Shown here piece by piece: positions 52,838 to 61,907 of a stretch of DNA of 64,000 nt. The stretch spans positions 50,483-114,482 of the forward strand of contig CAMFHE010000013.1 of NCBI GenBank assembly GCA_945952045.1. Direction: 5' to 3'. Position 1 is the first letter of the stretch; each line of letters opens with the position of its first letter. Position numbers and translations under genes: made by a program. Source of the stretch: an uncultured Rhizobium sp. Its GTDB lineage: Bacteria; Pseudomonadota; Alphaproteobacteria; Rhizobiales; Rhizobiaceae. The notes below the pieces were generated by a model. The model saw only the letters and a list, made by a program, of their open reading frames with translations. It searched no databases and was not told where the DNA came from.

Positions 52838-54544
52838 ATGACGACGATTTTCGATGCCCCCGAGGAATTCGCCTCGACCGCGCTTGCCGGCTTTGCCGAT
52901 GTCTACAGCCGTTACGTGCGTCTGGTGAAGGGCGGCGTGGTGCGTTCGACGGCGGTGCCGAAGGGCAAGGTATCTGTGGTCGTCGGTGGCGGTTCAGGCC
53001 ATTACCCGGCCTTTGCCGGCTATGTCGGCCCCGGTCTGGCGGATGCGGCGGTGGCGGGCGATGTCTTCGCGTCACCCTCGACGGCGGCGGTGGCGCGCGT
53101 CTGCCGGCAGGCCGATCAGGGCGGCGGCATCCTGCTCGGTTTCGGCAATTATGCCGGCGATGTCCTGAATTTCGGCGTCGCCGCCGAGCGGCTGCGCGCG
53201 GAGGGTATCGATGTCCGCATCGTGCAGGTGACCGATGACGTTGCCAGTGCGCCCGTCGACACGCCTGCCAAGCGACGCGGGATCGCCGGCGACCTCGTGG
53301 TCTTCAAGATCGCCGGAGCAGCGGCCGAAGCCGGTCTTTCGCTGGATGAGGTCGAGCGCATCACCCGCCACGCCAATGCCAATACGGTCTCTTTCGGCGT
53401 CGCCTTCGCCGGCTGCACGCTGCCGGGCGCCGGCCAGCCGCTTTTCACCGTGCCCAAGGGCAAAATGGCGCTCGGTCTCGGTATCCATGGCGAGCCGGGC
53501 ATCCGCGAGGAAGCCCGCGTTTCCGCAGCCGATCTGGCAAAACTGCTGACCGCAACCCTGCTGGCCGAAAAGCCGGCCGGCACACGGCGCATCGGCGCGA
53601 TGCTAAACGGTCTCGGTGCCACGAAATATGAAGAACTCTTCGTTCTCTGGACGCAGGTCGCAGCGCTCTTGAAACAGGCGGAGCTCGACATCGTCGCTCC
53701 GGAAGCCGGTGAATTCGTCACCAGCCTCGACATGCAGGGTTGCTCGCTGACGCTGATCTGGCTGGATGAGGAACTGGAAACATACTGGACCGCCGCCTGC
53801 GACACCCCTGTCCTGCGTCGCGGTCCAGCCATCGCCACGACGCCGGCCAACGATGGGCTTCTCAGCGACGAGGAAGCCGTACGGTATCCGGCAGCCAGCG
53901 AGGCTGGTCGAAAGGGCGGCGTCTGCATCGCCGGTGCCCTGGAGACCGTGGCGGCCATGCTCAAATCCGCAGAGGAGGAGCTTGGCCGTATCGACGCCCA
54001 GGCCGGTGATGGCGACCATGGGCAGGGCATGAGGCGCGGCGCGGCCTCTGCCCTCGACGCGGCGAACAAGGCCGTTTCGGCAGGGGCCGGCACCGCAAGC
54101 GTTCTCGCGGCTGCGGGCGATGCCTGGGCGGATCGCGCCGGCGGCACCTCCGGCGCTATCTGGGGCCTGCTGTTGCGCGCCTGGAGCAGCGCGCTTTCCG
54201 ACGAGGCGGAGCCGGAAGGTGCGGCCGTCGTCAAGGGCGCACGCGTCGCGCTCGATGGCGTCATGCGCCTCGGCGGCGCAAGGCCCGGCGACAAGACGCT
54301 GGTCGATGCCTTCGCGCCCTTCGTCGAAACCCTGGAGACTTCATTCGCCGCCGGCAACCCGCTGAAGCAGGCCTGGGCCGAGGCATCGGATGCCGCAAAC
54401 AAGGCCGCAGAGGAAACCAGAAAACTGACCCCGAAGCTGGGGCGCGCCCGCCCGCTCGCCGAACGCAGCATCGGCCATCCCGATGCCGGCGCGGTCTCGC
54501 TCGCCATGGTCGCGGAAACCATGGGCGCGCGGATTTCCGGCTGA
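52838..54544 (+). CDS. Dihydroxyacetone kinase family protein, fused DhaK-DhaL
   Basis: A 568-residue ATP-dependent ketose kinase. Residues 1-330 are the DhaK substrate domain: VVVGGGSGHYPAFAGYVG, and His217 in LGIHGEPG, which binds the ketone covalently. Residues ~370-565 are the DhaL nucleotide domain with the Mg-binding aspartates in DAQAGDGDHGQGM and ADRAGGTSGAIWG. The single-chain form uses ATP rather than the PTS. Substrates of this group include dihydroxyacetone and erythrulose. GAGGA at 52825-52829 supports the ATG at 52838. No tetritol or glycerol genes lie beside it, so dihydroxyacetone from the aldolase route is possible but unproven. Confidence 0.94.
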   Translation: MTTIFDAPEEFASTALAGFADVYSRYVRLVKGGVVRSTAVPKGKVSVVVGGGSGHYPAFAGYVGPGLADAAVAGDVFASPSTAAVARVCRQADQGGGILLGFGNYAGDVLNFGVAAERLRAEGIDVRIVQVTDDVASAPVDTPAKRRGIAGDLVVFKIAGAAAEAGLSLDEVERITRHANANTVSFGVAFAGCTLPGAGQPLFTVPKGKMALGLGIHGEPGIREEARVSAADLAKLLTATLLAEKPAGTRRIGAMLNGLGATKYEELFVLWTQVAALLKQAELDIVAPEAGEFVTSLDMQGCSLTLIWLDEELETYWTAACDTPVLRRGPAIATTPANDGLLSDEEAVRYPAASEAGRKGGVCIAGALETVAAMLKSAEEELGRIDAQAGDGDHGQGMRRGAASALDAANKAVSAGAGTASVLAAAGDAWADRAGGTSGAIWGLLLRAWSSALSDEAEPEGAAVVKGARVALDGVMRLGGARPGDKTLVDAFAPFVETLETSFAAGNPLKQAWAEASDAANKAAEETRKLTPKLGRARPLAERSIGHPDAGAVSLAMVAETMGARISG

Positions 54545-54582
54545 CGGATCACATCGAGGGCGGCGCGAGATCCGTGCCGCTC

Positions 54583-54804
54583 TCAGCCCTGCTTTTCCGC
54601 ATCTGCCCTGAAATGAGCGACGAGCGCATTGGCGTGGCCATGACCCACGCCGTGCTGCGTTTTCAGCATCGCAACCATCTCCATATGCTTGGCCGCACCC
54701 ATTTCGCCGAGCAACGTCATCCAATGGTCGATCGGCTTGCCATAGGTCTTTTCAATAGACGGGAAATAGGATGCGGGGCCTTTTGTGGGCTTGGTGTCGG
54801 CCAT
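54583..54804 (-). CDS. DUF4287 domain protein
   Basis: A 73-residue protein, MADTKPTKGPASYFPSIEKTYGKPIDHWM at the start, then HMEMVAMLKTQHGVGHGHANALVAHFRAD. This sequence is the DUF4287 family, small cytoplasmic helical proteins that often occur beside DUF5655 domains. Function is unknown. It converges on the kinase gene with a gap of 38 bases and has GAGGAA before the ATG. Confidence 0.9.
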   Translation of the reverse strand: MADTKPTKGPASYFPSIEKTYGKPIDHWMTLLGEMGAAKHMEMVAMLKTQHGVGHGHANALVAHFRADAEKQG

Positions 54805-54892
54805 GGTAGATTCCTCGTTTCATCAAATCGATATCGCAAGGACGGCTTGAGCGGGAGAGCCCCGACATGCGGCTGCAAAAAAGATGGCCTGC

Positions 54893-56083
54893 CTACCAAA
54901 GAGTGCGGCCGTTTTCTGCGACGAGACGGCCGGACTTGAAAACCTTGCGGTTTCTCGGGACAGAAACCACGGCCTCTGGAATATGTGCAGCCTCCAGTGT
55001 CACGAAATCCGCCTTGGCCCCAACCTCAAGGCCATAGCCCTCGAGGCGCAGGGCCTTGGCGGCGGCTGACGTGACCAGATCGAAAGCGGCGGACAGCTCG
55101 TCATCCGTATAAAAGCCGGAGCGATAACCGATGACTTCGGCCCTGCGCAGCATGTCGCCATCGCCATAAGGCCACCAGGAATCGCGGATATTGTCATTGC
55201 CGGCGAAGACGTTGACGCCCTCGGCGCGCAGCAGCGCCACCGGCGGAAAACCATGGTCGCCCGGCGCATTGGTCATGATAGATACGCCGCTTCTTGCAAT
55301 CAGCGCGGCGACCTTCTTCGCCGCGTCAGCCCCGAGATCGCCAAGCCCATAGGCATGGCTGACGGTCACGCGCCCCTGCATGCCGAGAGCGGCCGTGCGC
55401 GCGCAAATCTCCTCGATTGTGAAGACGCCAAGCGTGCCGAAATCATGCAGGTGGATATCGATATCGACACCGTGCTTTTCGGCGACGCCGAAGACGACGT
55501 TGAGATGCGCCTGCGGATCGCGGTCGAAACTTGCGGGGTCGAGACCGCCGACGAGATCGGCGCCAAGGCCAATGGCCTCATCCAGCAATTCAGGCGTGCC
55601 GGGGCTTTTCAGGATGCCGCTTTGCGGGAAGGCAACCAACTGGATATCGATGCGATCGCGATATTCCTCACGAATTTTCAGGATGGTTTCCAGCGAACGC
55701 AGGCCGACCGAACCATCGACCATCACATGGCTGCGCATCTGCAGGGAACCGTTGGCGATGCAGAGATCGAGCTGGTTGCGGGCGCGCTGCTCCATGGGTG
55801 CGGCGGCGGCCATGTTGGCGGCCTGGAACGCTACGCGCTCATGTACATCGAAACCATCGGAACAGGCCTTGTGCGGGATCCAGCGATCGCCGTAGAAACT
55901 CGTGTCGAGATGGATATGCCCCTCGACGAAGGCGGGCACGACAAGGACGCCGCCAAGCTCCACCGTTTCGGCCGCGTCCGGTCCGGATCCGGCGGGCATG
56001 ATCGCCGCAATGCGTCCATCCTTGACGGCAATATCGTTGAGCGAGCCGTCGTTCAGCTTCGCACCCTTGAAAAGCGTATCCAT
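54893..56083 (-). CDS. Amidohydrolase, cytosine deaminase-like
   Basis: A 396-residue metal-dependent hydrolase of the cytosine deaminase/isopropylammelide group. Metal ligands are in FVEGHIHLD (two His), DIHLHDFG (His with partner), VTVSHAYGLGDLG (His) and FAGNDNIRDSWWPYGDGDML (Asp). The GNDNIRD-W-P-G-GDML pattern is typical of cytosine deaminases, which convert cytosine to uracil and ammonia; relatives act on creatinine or triazines. AAAGAGGTTTCAGG precedes the ATG. No transporter or pyrimidine gene is adjacent. A strong palindrome lies upstream. Confidence 0.9.
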   Translation of the reverse strand: MDTLFKGAKLNDGSLNDIAVKDGRIAAIMPAGSGPDAAETVELGGVLVVPAFVEGHIHLDTSFYGDRWIPHKACSDGFDVHERVAFQAANMAAAAPMEQRARNQLDLCIANGSLQMRSHVMVDGSVGLRSLETILKIREEYRDRIDIQLVAFPQSGILKSPGTPELLDEAIGLGADLVGGLDPASFDRDPQAHLNVVFGVAEKHGVDIDIHLHDFGTLGVFTIEEICARTAALGMQGRVTVSHAYGLGDLGADAAKKVAALIARSGVSIMTNAPGDHGFPPVALLRAEGVNVFAGNDNIRDSWWPYGDGDMLRRAEVIGYRSGFYTDDELSAAFDLVTSAAAKALRLEGYGLEVGAKADFVTLEAAHIPEAVVSVPRNRKVFKSGRLVAENGRTLW

Positions 56084-56102
56084 CCTGAAACCTCTTTATC
56101 TA

Positions 56103-56139
56103 TTTTGCATACGATAATCGAATTATATTGCATGCAAAA
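56103..56139. promoter_or_regulatory. Inverted repeat upstream of the amidohydrolase gene
   Basis: TTTTGCAT at 56103-56110 and ATGCAAAA at 56132-56139 form a perfect 8-bp inverted repeat, and the second arm overlaps the palindrome TTGCATGCAA (56128-56137). It begins 20 bases before the start codon in an A/T-rich stretch. It is a likely operator; no regulator gene is adjacent. Confidence 0.45.
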
Positions 56140-56210
56140 GCGATAATTGCGCATTTATTGCTGGCCAGATTTCAATTTTCCGCATGCTTGAAAAACGGGT
56201 CAGGACGGAA

Positions 56211-56238
56211 TTGACAGGGCGATCGCCAGCAATATATG
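56211..56238 (+). promoter_or_regulatory. Sigma-70-type promoter for the cobalamin riboswitch transcript
   Basis: TTGACA at 56211-56216 is a perfect -35 hexamer; TATATG at 56233-56238 follows after 16 bases as the -10. The riboswitch begins roughly 80 bases downstream. Only the rest of the 56140-56310 stretch, A/T-rich with no gene, separates it from the amidohydrolase. Confidence 0.55.
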
Positions 56239-56311
56239 TAACGATATAACATTAATATTCTCTACCGAGACAAGAATGCTTGACGCCAGGCCGCGCCCGG
56301 CCTTATGTGAA

Positions 56312-56520
56312 GGCCGACGGTTCCCCGACCACGAAGTGAAGGGGAATAATAGGGAACACGGTGCGGAAGACCCCATGAGGGGCCAAGACCGTGGCTGCCC
56401 CCGCAACTGTGAGCGGATTGCCTCTCGTCCCCGGACATCGAAACGATGTCGTGCCACTGCGCTTTCGCGCGGGAAGGCAGACGAAAGGCAGATATCCGCA
56501 AGCCAGGAGACCTGCCGTCG
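56312..56520 (+). ncRNA. Cobalamin riboswitch
   Basis: All conserved blocks are present in order: AGGGAACACGGTG at 56351-56363, its partner CCGTGGCTGCCCCCGCAACTGT at about 56389-56410, and the B12 box AGCCAGGAGACCTGCC at 56501-56516, with the variable stems between. Binding of adenosylcobalamin normally reduces expression of the downstream genes. It sits about 200 bases before btuF, which supports a B12/cobinamide role for that transporter. Confidence 0.95.
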
Positions 56521-56716
56521 AAAATTTATCCAACGTCACGGGCGGGGATGCCCGGTACAGGAGCAAAGCCATGCCCATGCATCATCCATCGATGCCGTTT
56601 TCACCGCACCCGATTCGTTTCGTGTCCGCGTCGCTGGCCGATCCTTGCCGCCGTCCGGCCTGATCGCCGCTATCCGTCTATCCTGACGCATTTCCAACGA
56701 ACCGAACGGAATTTTC

Positions 56717-57751
56717 ATGACAGTTTCCATTATTTCGTCCTTGCGCGCCGGCTTGTGCGCCTTTGCGCTCGCTACCGGCGCCTTTACCGGCCAGGCCGCC
56801 GCCGCGGAAACGACCTATCCGCTGACGCTGACCAATTGCGGCCGGCAGGTCACCTTCCCGAAAGCGCCAACCCGTGCCGTGTCCATCGGCCAGAGCAGCA
56901 CCGAGATCCTTTATTTGCTCGGCCTGTCCGACAAGGTCGTCGGCACAGCGGTCTGGCTCGGCCCCGTTCTCAAGGGCTATGAAGAGGCCAATGCCAAGGT
57001 CGAGCGCCTTGCCGACAACGATCCGAGCTTCGAAAGCGTCATCGCCAAGAAGCCCGATCTGGTCACCGCGCAGTTCCAGTGGCATGTCGGCCCGGAAGGC
57101 ATCGTCGCCAAGCCCGGTCAGTTCGAGGAACTCGGCATTCCCGTCTACACCTCCCCGGCCGATTGCGTCGGCAAGGACAATACCGGCGGCGGCGACGGCG
57201 TGCGCCATTCGGTCTTCACCATGGACCTGATCTATCAGGAAGTCCGCGATCTCGCGGCGATCTTCAACGTGCAGGATCGCGGCGAAACCGTCGTTGCCGA
57301 CCTCAAGAAGCGTGAAGAGGCCGCCCGCGCAAAGATCGCTTCCGCAAACGGCAAGCTCTCCGCCGTCTTCTGGTTCTCCAGCGCCGAGGTCGATATCGAC
57401 CCTTACGTCGCCGGCAAGAACGGCGCGCCCGGCTACATCATGTCGGCGCTCGGCATCACCAATGTCATCGACAGCGAAGAGGAATGGCCGACGGTCGGCT
57501 GGGAAACCATCGCCAAGGCGAACCCCACCATGATCGTCGCCGGCAAGATGGAGCGCCGCCGCTTCCCCGCAGATGACGTCGCGGTCAAGCACAAGTTCCT
57601 CGAGACCGATCCGGTCGCCAGCCTGATGCCCGCCGCCAAGGACAAGCATGTCTTTGAAATGGATGCACAGGCCATGAACCCGACGATCCGCACGATCGAG
57701 GGGATCGAGACGCTGGCGGATGCCATTGCCGCTGCCGGTCTCGCGAAGTGA
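56717..57751 (+). CDS. btuF: Cobalamin (or corrinoid) ABC transporter substrate-binding protein
   Basis: A 344-residue periplasmic protein of the helical-backbone BtuF/FhuD class. A signal peptide ends near residue 30 (ALATGAFTGQAAAAE). RAVSIGQSSTEILYLLGLSDKVVGTAVW is the N-lobe start and GITNVIDSEEEWPTVGWETIAKANPTMIV lies in the C-lobe. The class also binds ferric siderophores, but the cobalamin riboswitch upstream favours vitamin B12 or a precursor. It is larger than E. coli BtuF (about 266 residues). It overlaps the permease gene by four bases. Confidence 0.9.
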   Translation: MTVSIISSLRAGLCAFALATGAFTGQAAAAETTYPLTLTNCGRQVTFPKAPTRAVSIGQSSTEILYLLGLSDKVVGTAVWLGPVLKGYEEANAKVERLADNDPSFESVIAKKPDLVTAQFQWHVGPEGIVAKPGQFEELGIPVYTSPADCVGKDNTGGGDGVRHSVFTMDLIYQEVRDLAAIFNVQDRGETVVADLKKREEAARAKIASANGKLSAVFWFSSAEVDIDPYVAGKNGAPGYIMSALGITNVIDSEEEWPTVGWETIAKANPTMIVAGKMERRRFPADDVAVKHKFLETDPVASLMPAAKDKHVFEMDAQAMNPTIRTIEGIETLADAIAAAGLAK

Positions 57752-58776
57752 ACCGGACGCTGACGCGATATACACGACCGGGCGCCGCACTCGCGGCGCT
57801 CGTTCTGGTCGTGGCGGCGCTGATGGCAGGCGCCGCCATCGGCGAGACCTCGATACCCTTCGAGGTCGTCGCCAAGACCATCGCAAACCGGATGTTTGGC
57901 GCAAGCTTTCCGCTGGAACCGCTCGATGAAGGCATTGTCTGGAGTTACCGGCTGAGCCGCGCCGTGGTCGCGGCCTGTTGCGGCGCGGCCTTGGCGCTGT
58001 CCGGAACGGTGCTGCAGGCGCTGCTGCGCAATCCGCTTGCCGATCCCTATATTCTCGGAATCTCAGCCGGCGCCTCCACCGGCGCGGTCGCCGTCGCCAT
58101 CCTCGGCATCGGCGCCGGATTGTTCACGCTGCCGGCGGGAGCCTTCATCGGTGCGCTTGTCGCCTTCGCGCTTGTCACCCTGCTTGCCGCTCGCGCCGGA
58201 CGCGGAAACAGCGCGATCATTCTCGCCGGCATTGCCGGCTCGCAGTTGTTCAACGCGCTCACCTCGTTCATCGTCACAAAGGCCGCCAATGCCGAGCAGG
58301 CGCGTGGCATCATGTTCTGGCTGCTCGGCAATCTCTCGGGCATCCGCTGGCCGGATGTCTGGCTCGCTTTGCCCGCCATGCTCGCCGGCCTGATCATCTG
58401 TCTCTGGCATGCGCGCGCACTCGATGCCTTCGCGTTCGGCGCGGATTCCGCCGCAGCGCTCGGCATTCCCGTGCGCCGCATCTATGTCGTGCTGATCGGC
58501 ACCTGCGCCATGATGACGGCGGCGATGGTGTCGTTGGTCGGCTCCATCGGTTTCGTCGGCCTCGTCATTCCCCATGCCGCGCGCATGGTCGTCGGCGTGC
58601 GCCATTGCCTGCTGCTGCCGGTGACGGCGTTGATCGGCGCCATCTTCATGATTGCGGCGGATATCCTGTCGCGCATCGTCGTGCCGGGGCAGGTCCTGCC
58701 CATCGGCGTCATCACCGCCCTGTTCGGGGCGCCGGCATTCGCCCTGCTTCTGGGGCAGAAAGGGGCGCGGCCATGA
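57748..58776 (+). CDS. btuC: Cobalamin ABC transporter permease (FecCD family)
   Basis: A 342-residue inner-membrane permease with about ten helices. Family blocks are SRAVVAACCGAALALSGTVLQALLRNPLADPYILGIS and, at the C-terminus, VSLVGSIGFVGLVIPHAARMVVG with the ATPase-docking region, then RIVVPGQVLPIGVITALFGAPAFALLL. The start is a GTG at 57748 overlapping the btuF stop. It pairs with the ATPase encoded next to import the ligand delivered by BtuF. Confidence 0.95.
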   Translation: MNRTLTRYTRPGAALAALVLVVAALMAGAAIGETSIPFEVVAKTIANRMFGASFPLEPLDEGIVWSYRLSRAVVAACCGAALALSGTVLQALLRNPLADPYILGISAGASTGAVAVAILGIGAGLFTLPAGAFIGALVAFALVTLLAARAGRGNSAIILAGIAGSQLFNALTSFIVTKAANAEQARGIMFWLLGNLSGIRWPDVWLALPAMLAGLIICLWHARALDAFAFGADSAAALGIPVRRIYVVLIGTCAMMTAAMVSLVGSIGFVGLVIPHAARMVVGVRHCLLLPVTALIGAIFMIAADILSRIVVPGQVLPIGVITALFGAPAFALLLGQKGARP

Positions 58777-59696
58777 AGATTTCGGCGTGCAATCTCGCCT
58801 GGTCCGTCGGCGGCGTCTCCATCGTCAGCGATATTTCGCTGGAGATCGCCAGCGGCGAATTCATCGGCATCATCGGCCCCAACGGTTCCGGCAAGAGCAC
58901 GCTGCTCTCCATGCTCGCCGGCCTCAAGCGCCCGGCCGCCGGAAGCGTCAGCATCGACGATGTCGCCCTCGCCTCGCTCGGCCGCCGTATGCTGGCGCAA
59001 AAACTCGCTTTCGTCGAACAGCAGGCCGAAACCACTGAGCGCATGACCGCGCGTCAGGTCGTGGAGCTTGGCCGCACGCCCTATCTCGGCCCCCTCTCGC
59101 CCTGGTCTGCAAATGACGACGGTGCCGTCCGCGCCGCGCTTGAAAACGTCGACATGGCCGACAAGGCCGAACGTTACTGGCACAGCCTGTCCGGCGGCGA
59201 GCGCCAGCGGCTGCACATCGCCCGCGCGCTGGCGCAGGAACCGCGATTGCTGCTCCTCGACGAGCCGACCAATCACCTCGATATCGGCCACCAGATCGGC
59301 CTGCTCGACCTCGTGCGCCGCCAGGGCCTGACGGTCATCGCGGCCCTTCACGATCTCAACCATGCCGCCATGTTCTGCGACCGCATCGCCGTTCTCGATG
59401 GCGGCCGGCTGGTGACGATCGGCACGCCGTCCGAGGTTCTGAACTCCGGCTGCATCCGCACCGTCTTCGGCGTCGATGCTTCGGTCACCACAGACGAAGC
59501 GGGGCGTTGCCACATCCGCTTTCTGCCGTCCTCCCCTCCGATCAAGGATCGACATGACAACCAGAATCGCTCTACCGACGATCATCGCCAGCCTGTTCAT
59601 GAGTTTTCCGGCGCTGGCCGAGACGTTCGAGGTGAAAATGCTCAATCGCGGGGAGAAGGGATCGATGGTGTTCGAACCCGACTATCTCGAAATTGA
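58773..59696 (+). CDS. btuD: Cobalamin ABC transporter ATP-binding protein with unusual C-terminal extension
   Basis: A 307-residue ATPase of the FecE/BtuD family. Walker A is GPNGSGKST, the signature LSGGERQRLHIARAL, Walker B LLLLDEPTNHLDI and the switch AALHDLNHAAMF. The family normally ends around residue 255-260, near GRCHIRFLPS. Here the frame runs on for about 47 residues of polar, low-quality sequence and overlaps the pseudoazurin gene by 143 bases. The original stop has probably been lost by a small frameshift or mutation. The start ATG at 58773 overlaps the btuC stop; the upstream open frame is only a shadow. Confidence 0.92.
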   Translation: MKISACNLAWSVGGVSIVSDISLEIASGEFIGIIGPNGSGKSTLLSMLAGLKRPAAGSVSIDDVALASLGRRMLAQKLAFVEQQAETTERMTARQVVELGRTPYLGPLSPWSANDDGAVRAALENVDMADKAERYWHSLSGGERQRLHIARALAQEPRLLLLDEPTNHLDIGHQIGLLDLVRRQGLTVIAALHDLNHAAMFCDRIAVLDGGRLVTIGTPSEVLNSGCIRTVFGVDASVTTDEAGRCHIRFLPSSPPIKDRHDNQNRSTDDHRQPVHEFSGAGRDVRGENAQSRGEGIDGVRTRLSRN

Positions 59697-60009
59697 GCCC
59701 GGCGATCGCATCCACTTCATCCCCACCCACAAGAGCCACAATGCCGCAACCATCGACGGCATGACGCCTGAAGGTGCGACCGGTTTCAAGAGCAAGATCA
59801 ACGAGCCGTTCGAGACCGGTTTCGACAAGGAAGGCTTTTACGGCATCAAATGCTCGCCACATTACGGCATGGGCATGGTGATGCTGGTCAAGGTCGGCAA
59901 GGCGACCCTGCCGGAAAGCTACCGCGCCGCCGATATGCCGGCACGCGCCAAGCCGCGTCTCGAAGCCCTGTTCGAACGCGCTGGAACGAGCGCAGAAACG
60001 AAACAATGA
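59554..60009 (+). CDS. Pseudoazurin (type I blue copper protein)
   Basis: A 151-residue periplasmic cupredoxin with a 22-residue signal peptide ending ALAE. The copper ligands are His62, Cys100, His103 and Met108, in THKSHNAATI, GIKCSPHYGMGMVM. This is the exact pseudoazurin pattern. It transfers electrons to periplasmic reductases such as nitrite or nitrous oxide reductase, or to oxidases; none is encoded here. AAGGA lies five bases before the ATG. The first 47 codons overlap the end of btuD in another frame. The C-terminal 25 residues (ARAKPRLEALFERAG) extend beyond the cupredoxin fold. Confidence 0.95.
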   Translation: MTTRIALPTIIASLFMSFPALAETFEVKMLNRGEKGSMVFEPDYLEIEPGDRIHFIPTHKSHNAATIDGMTPEGATGFKSKINEPFETGFDKEGFYGIKCSPHYGMGMVMLVKVGKATLPESYRAADMPARAKPRLEALFERAGTSAETKQ

Positions 60010-60785
60010 CCGCCAATTACACCCTTAAGGAAGATATTCGCGATTACTGGTCGAAGCGATCCGAAACCTTCGACCTCGCCTTCGGTCATCGCATTCCGCC
60101 CGGCCCGGAAATGGACGCCTGGGCAGAGGCGGTGACCCGCGCGCTGGGGCCGAAACCCCTGTCGATCCTCGAGCTCGCCTCCGGCACCGGCGAGGTTTCA
60201 AACGTGCTGATGTCGCTCGGCCACACCGTCACGGGCCTTGATTTTTCTGAAGCGATGCTCGCCATTGCGCGGACCAAGCATGCCGGTCGCAAACAGGCGC
60301 GCTTCATCCTCGCCGATGCCGAAAACACCATGGAACCGGACGACCGCTACGATGCTGTCGTCTGCCGGCATCTGGTCTGGACGCTGACCCGGCCGGAAGA
60401 GGCGTTTGCCGACTGGTTCCGGGTGTTGAAGCCGGGCGGGCGGCTTTTGGTTTTCGACGGTGACTGGACGACGCCGACCCGTCTCGGCCGCCTTGCCGGC
60501 ATGGCGATCCGGCTGATCGACCGGTTCGGTGGCGCCGATCCGCATTATGACGGCGCCTTGAGCGATCGGCACAAAAGCATCATGGAGCGCCTGCCCTTCG
60601 GCCATGGCCTGACCGCCAGCGAATTGACGCCGATGATGGCCGCTGCCGGCTTCGTCGATATCGACATCGCCTCTCATGCCTCCATCGCGGCGGCGCAGCG
60701 CAAGACCGCCAACCTGCGAAACAGTCTGCGCACGCTGCTCTATCGTCGCTTCATCCTTTCCTGCCGCAAGCCGGAGACAGTTTGA
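60006..60785 (+). CDS. Class I SAM-dependent methyltransferase
   Basis: A 259-residue methyltransferase of the UbiE/Methyltransf_11 group. Motif I is ILELASGTGEVSNVL, motif II region YDAVVCRHLVWTLTRPEEAFADWFRVLKPGGRLLVFDGD. The ATG at 60006 overlaps the pseudoazurin stop by four bases, so it is the last gene of the B12-regulated operon. Its substrate is unknown; the context suggests corrinoid or metal-ligand metabolism rather than ubiquinone synthesis, but this is inference only. Confidence 0.9.
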   Translation: MTANYTLKEDIRDYWSKRSETFDLAFGHRIPPGPEMDAWAEAVTRALGPKPLSILELASGTGEVSNVLMSLGHTVTGLDFSEAMLAIARTKHAGRKQARFILADAENTMEPDDRYDAVVCRHLVWTLTRPEEAFADWFRVLKPGGRLLVFDGDWTTPTRLGRLAGMAIRLIDRFGGADPHYDGALSDRHKSIMERLPFGHGLTASELTPMMAAAGFVDIDIASHASIAAAQRKTANLRNSLRTLLYRRFILSCRKPETV

Positions 60786-60910
60786 ACCCTCCAAAATTGC
60801 GCCGGGACAAAGATTTGCCTGTCGAAAGATGGCAGAACCATCCACGGCAGCCGCTTTGCAAGACGAGCGCCCGCTGTTAAGACACAACTGAAGACAATGA
60901 GGCGATAGCG

Positions 60911-61294
60911 ATGCGACGGGATCGGTGGAACGGAAGGACAGGCTTGGCGCTCGCCGCCGCCGTCATCCTGTTCCTGCAGGGGCTGTTCGGCGCTTATGCC
61001 AATGCCGCGTTCATCGCCGCTGAGCCCGTGGATGCCTTCGGCAATCCCCTTTGCCTGTCAATGCCGGTCGAGGACGGCGCCTCCGGCAAGCACGATCCCG
61101 CCACCATGCCGGGCTGTTGCACGCTTGCTTGCCAGATATCGGCCTCGCTTCTTCCACCGGAACCTTCGGGCAAATTGTCGCCGGCTCTGGGCGCGTGGAT
61201 TTCTATCGACGCGCATCTGCCTCGCCCGCTCGAACTTGCCCGTCACGCAGGCCATGCGCCGGGGAATCCTCGCGCGCCGCCGCAGGCCGTATGA
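60911..61294 (+). CDS. DUF2946-like protein, probably copper-related
   Basis: A 127-residue protein with one N-terminal hydrophobic segment ([25 protein letters not shown]), probably a signal anchor, and a cysteine cluster ([19 protein letters not shown]). The pattern resembles DUF2946 proteins, which often accompany PCuAC and CopC genes. The tail is Pro/His-rich (RHAGHAPGN) and may bind metal. It starts 125 bases after the methyltransferase and precedes the copper chaperone by 98 bases. Confidence 0.75.
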   Translation: MRRDRWNGRTGLALAAAVILFLQGLFGAYANAAFIAAEPVDAFGNPLCLSMPVEDGASGKHDPATMPGCCTLACQISASLLPPEPSGKLSPALGAWISIDAHLPRPLELARHAGHAPGNPRAPPQAV

Positions 61295-61392
61295 TCGAGG
61301 CCACGCCGGCCGCAATCCGATTTCATACCTATTCCGACGAAAAGCGTCACCGCAGCCTGCGGCAGTTATCACCGTTTCCCGGGGAGATACCC

Positions 61393-61899
61393 ATGTCCAT
61401 TCAATTTATCCGTTCCGCCGCCACCCTTCGCGCCGCCATTGCGGGCCTTGCCCTGCTTGGCGCAATACCGGCAGCCATCGCCCATGAATTCAAGGTCGGC
61501 GATATCAAGATCGTCCATCCCTGGTCGCGCGCCACGCCGCCCGGCGCAAAGGTCGCGGCCGGTTATGCGACCATCACCAACAACGGCGCTGCCGCCGACA
61601 AGCTGGTCGCCGTCACCGGCGAGATCGGCGACAAGGGCGAAATCCACCAGATGGCCGTCGACGCCAATGGCGTCATGACCATGCGCCCGGTCGAAGGCGG
61701 AATCGAAATCCCCGCCGGCGCGACGGTCGAGCTGAAGCCCGGCGCTTTCCACATCATGTTCAAGGACCTCAAGCGCCTGCCGAAGGAAGGCGAGAAGTTC
61801 AAGGGCACGATGACCTTCGAAAAGGCAGGTGAGGTCGCCGTCGAATATTCGGTCGACAAGATGGGTGGCGAAAAGGCGCACGCCGACCACAAGAACTGA
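61393..61899 (+). CDS. Periplasmic copper chaperone PCuAC
   Basis: A 168-residue exported cupredoxin-like protein. The signal peptide runs to about residue 30 ([14 protein letters not shown]). The copper motif of the PCuAC family, H-x-M-(n)-H-x-M, is present: [17 protein letters not shown] and later [11 protein letters not shown]. PCuAC delivers Cu(I) to cytochrome oxidases (CuA/CuB sites) together with Sco. The start at 61393 has GGGGAGA upstream; the frame is open earlier without coding character. The C-terminal KAHADHKN may add a metal site. It lies eight bases before the copC-copD fusion. Confidence 0.93.
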   Translation: MSIQFIRSAATLRAAIAGLALLGAIPAAIAHEFKVGDIKIVHPWSRATPPGAKVAAGYATITNNGAAADKLVAVTGEIGDKGEIHQMAVDANGVMTMRPVEGGIEIPAGATVELKPGAFHIMFKDLKRLPKEGEKFKGTMTFEKAGEVAVEYSVDKMGGEKAHADHKN

Positions 61900-61907
61900 T
61901 CGCGCCG

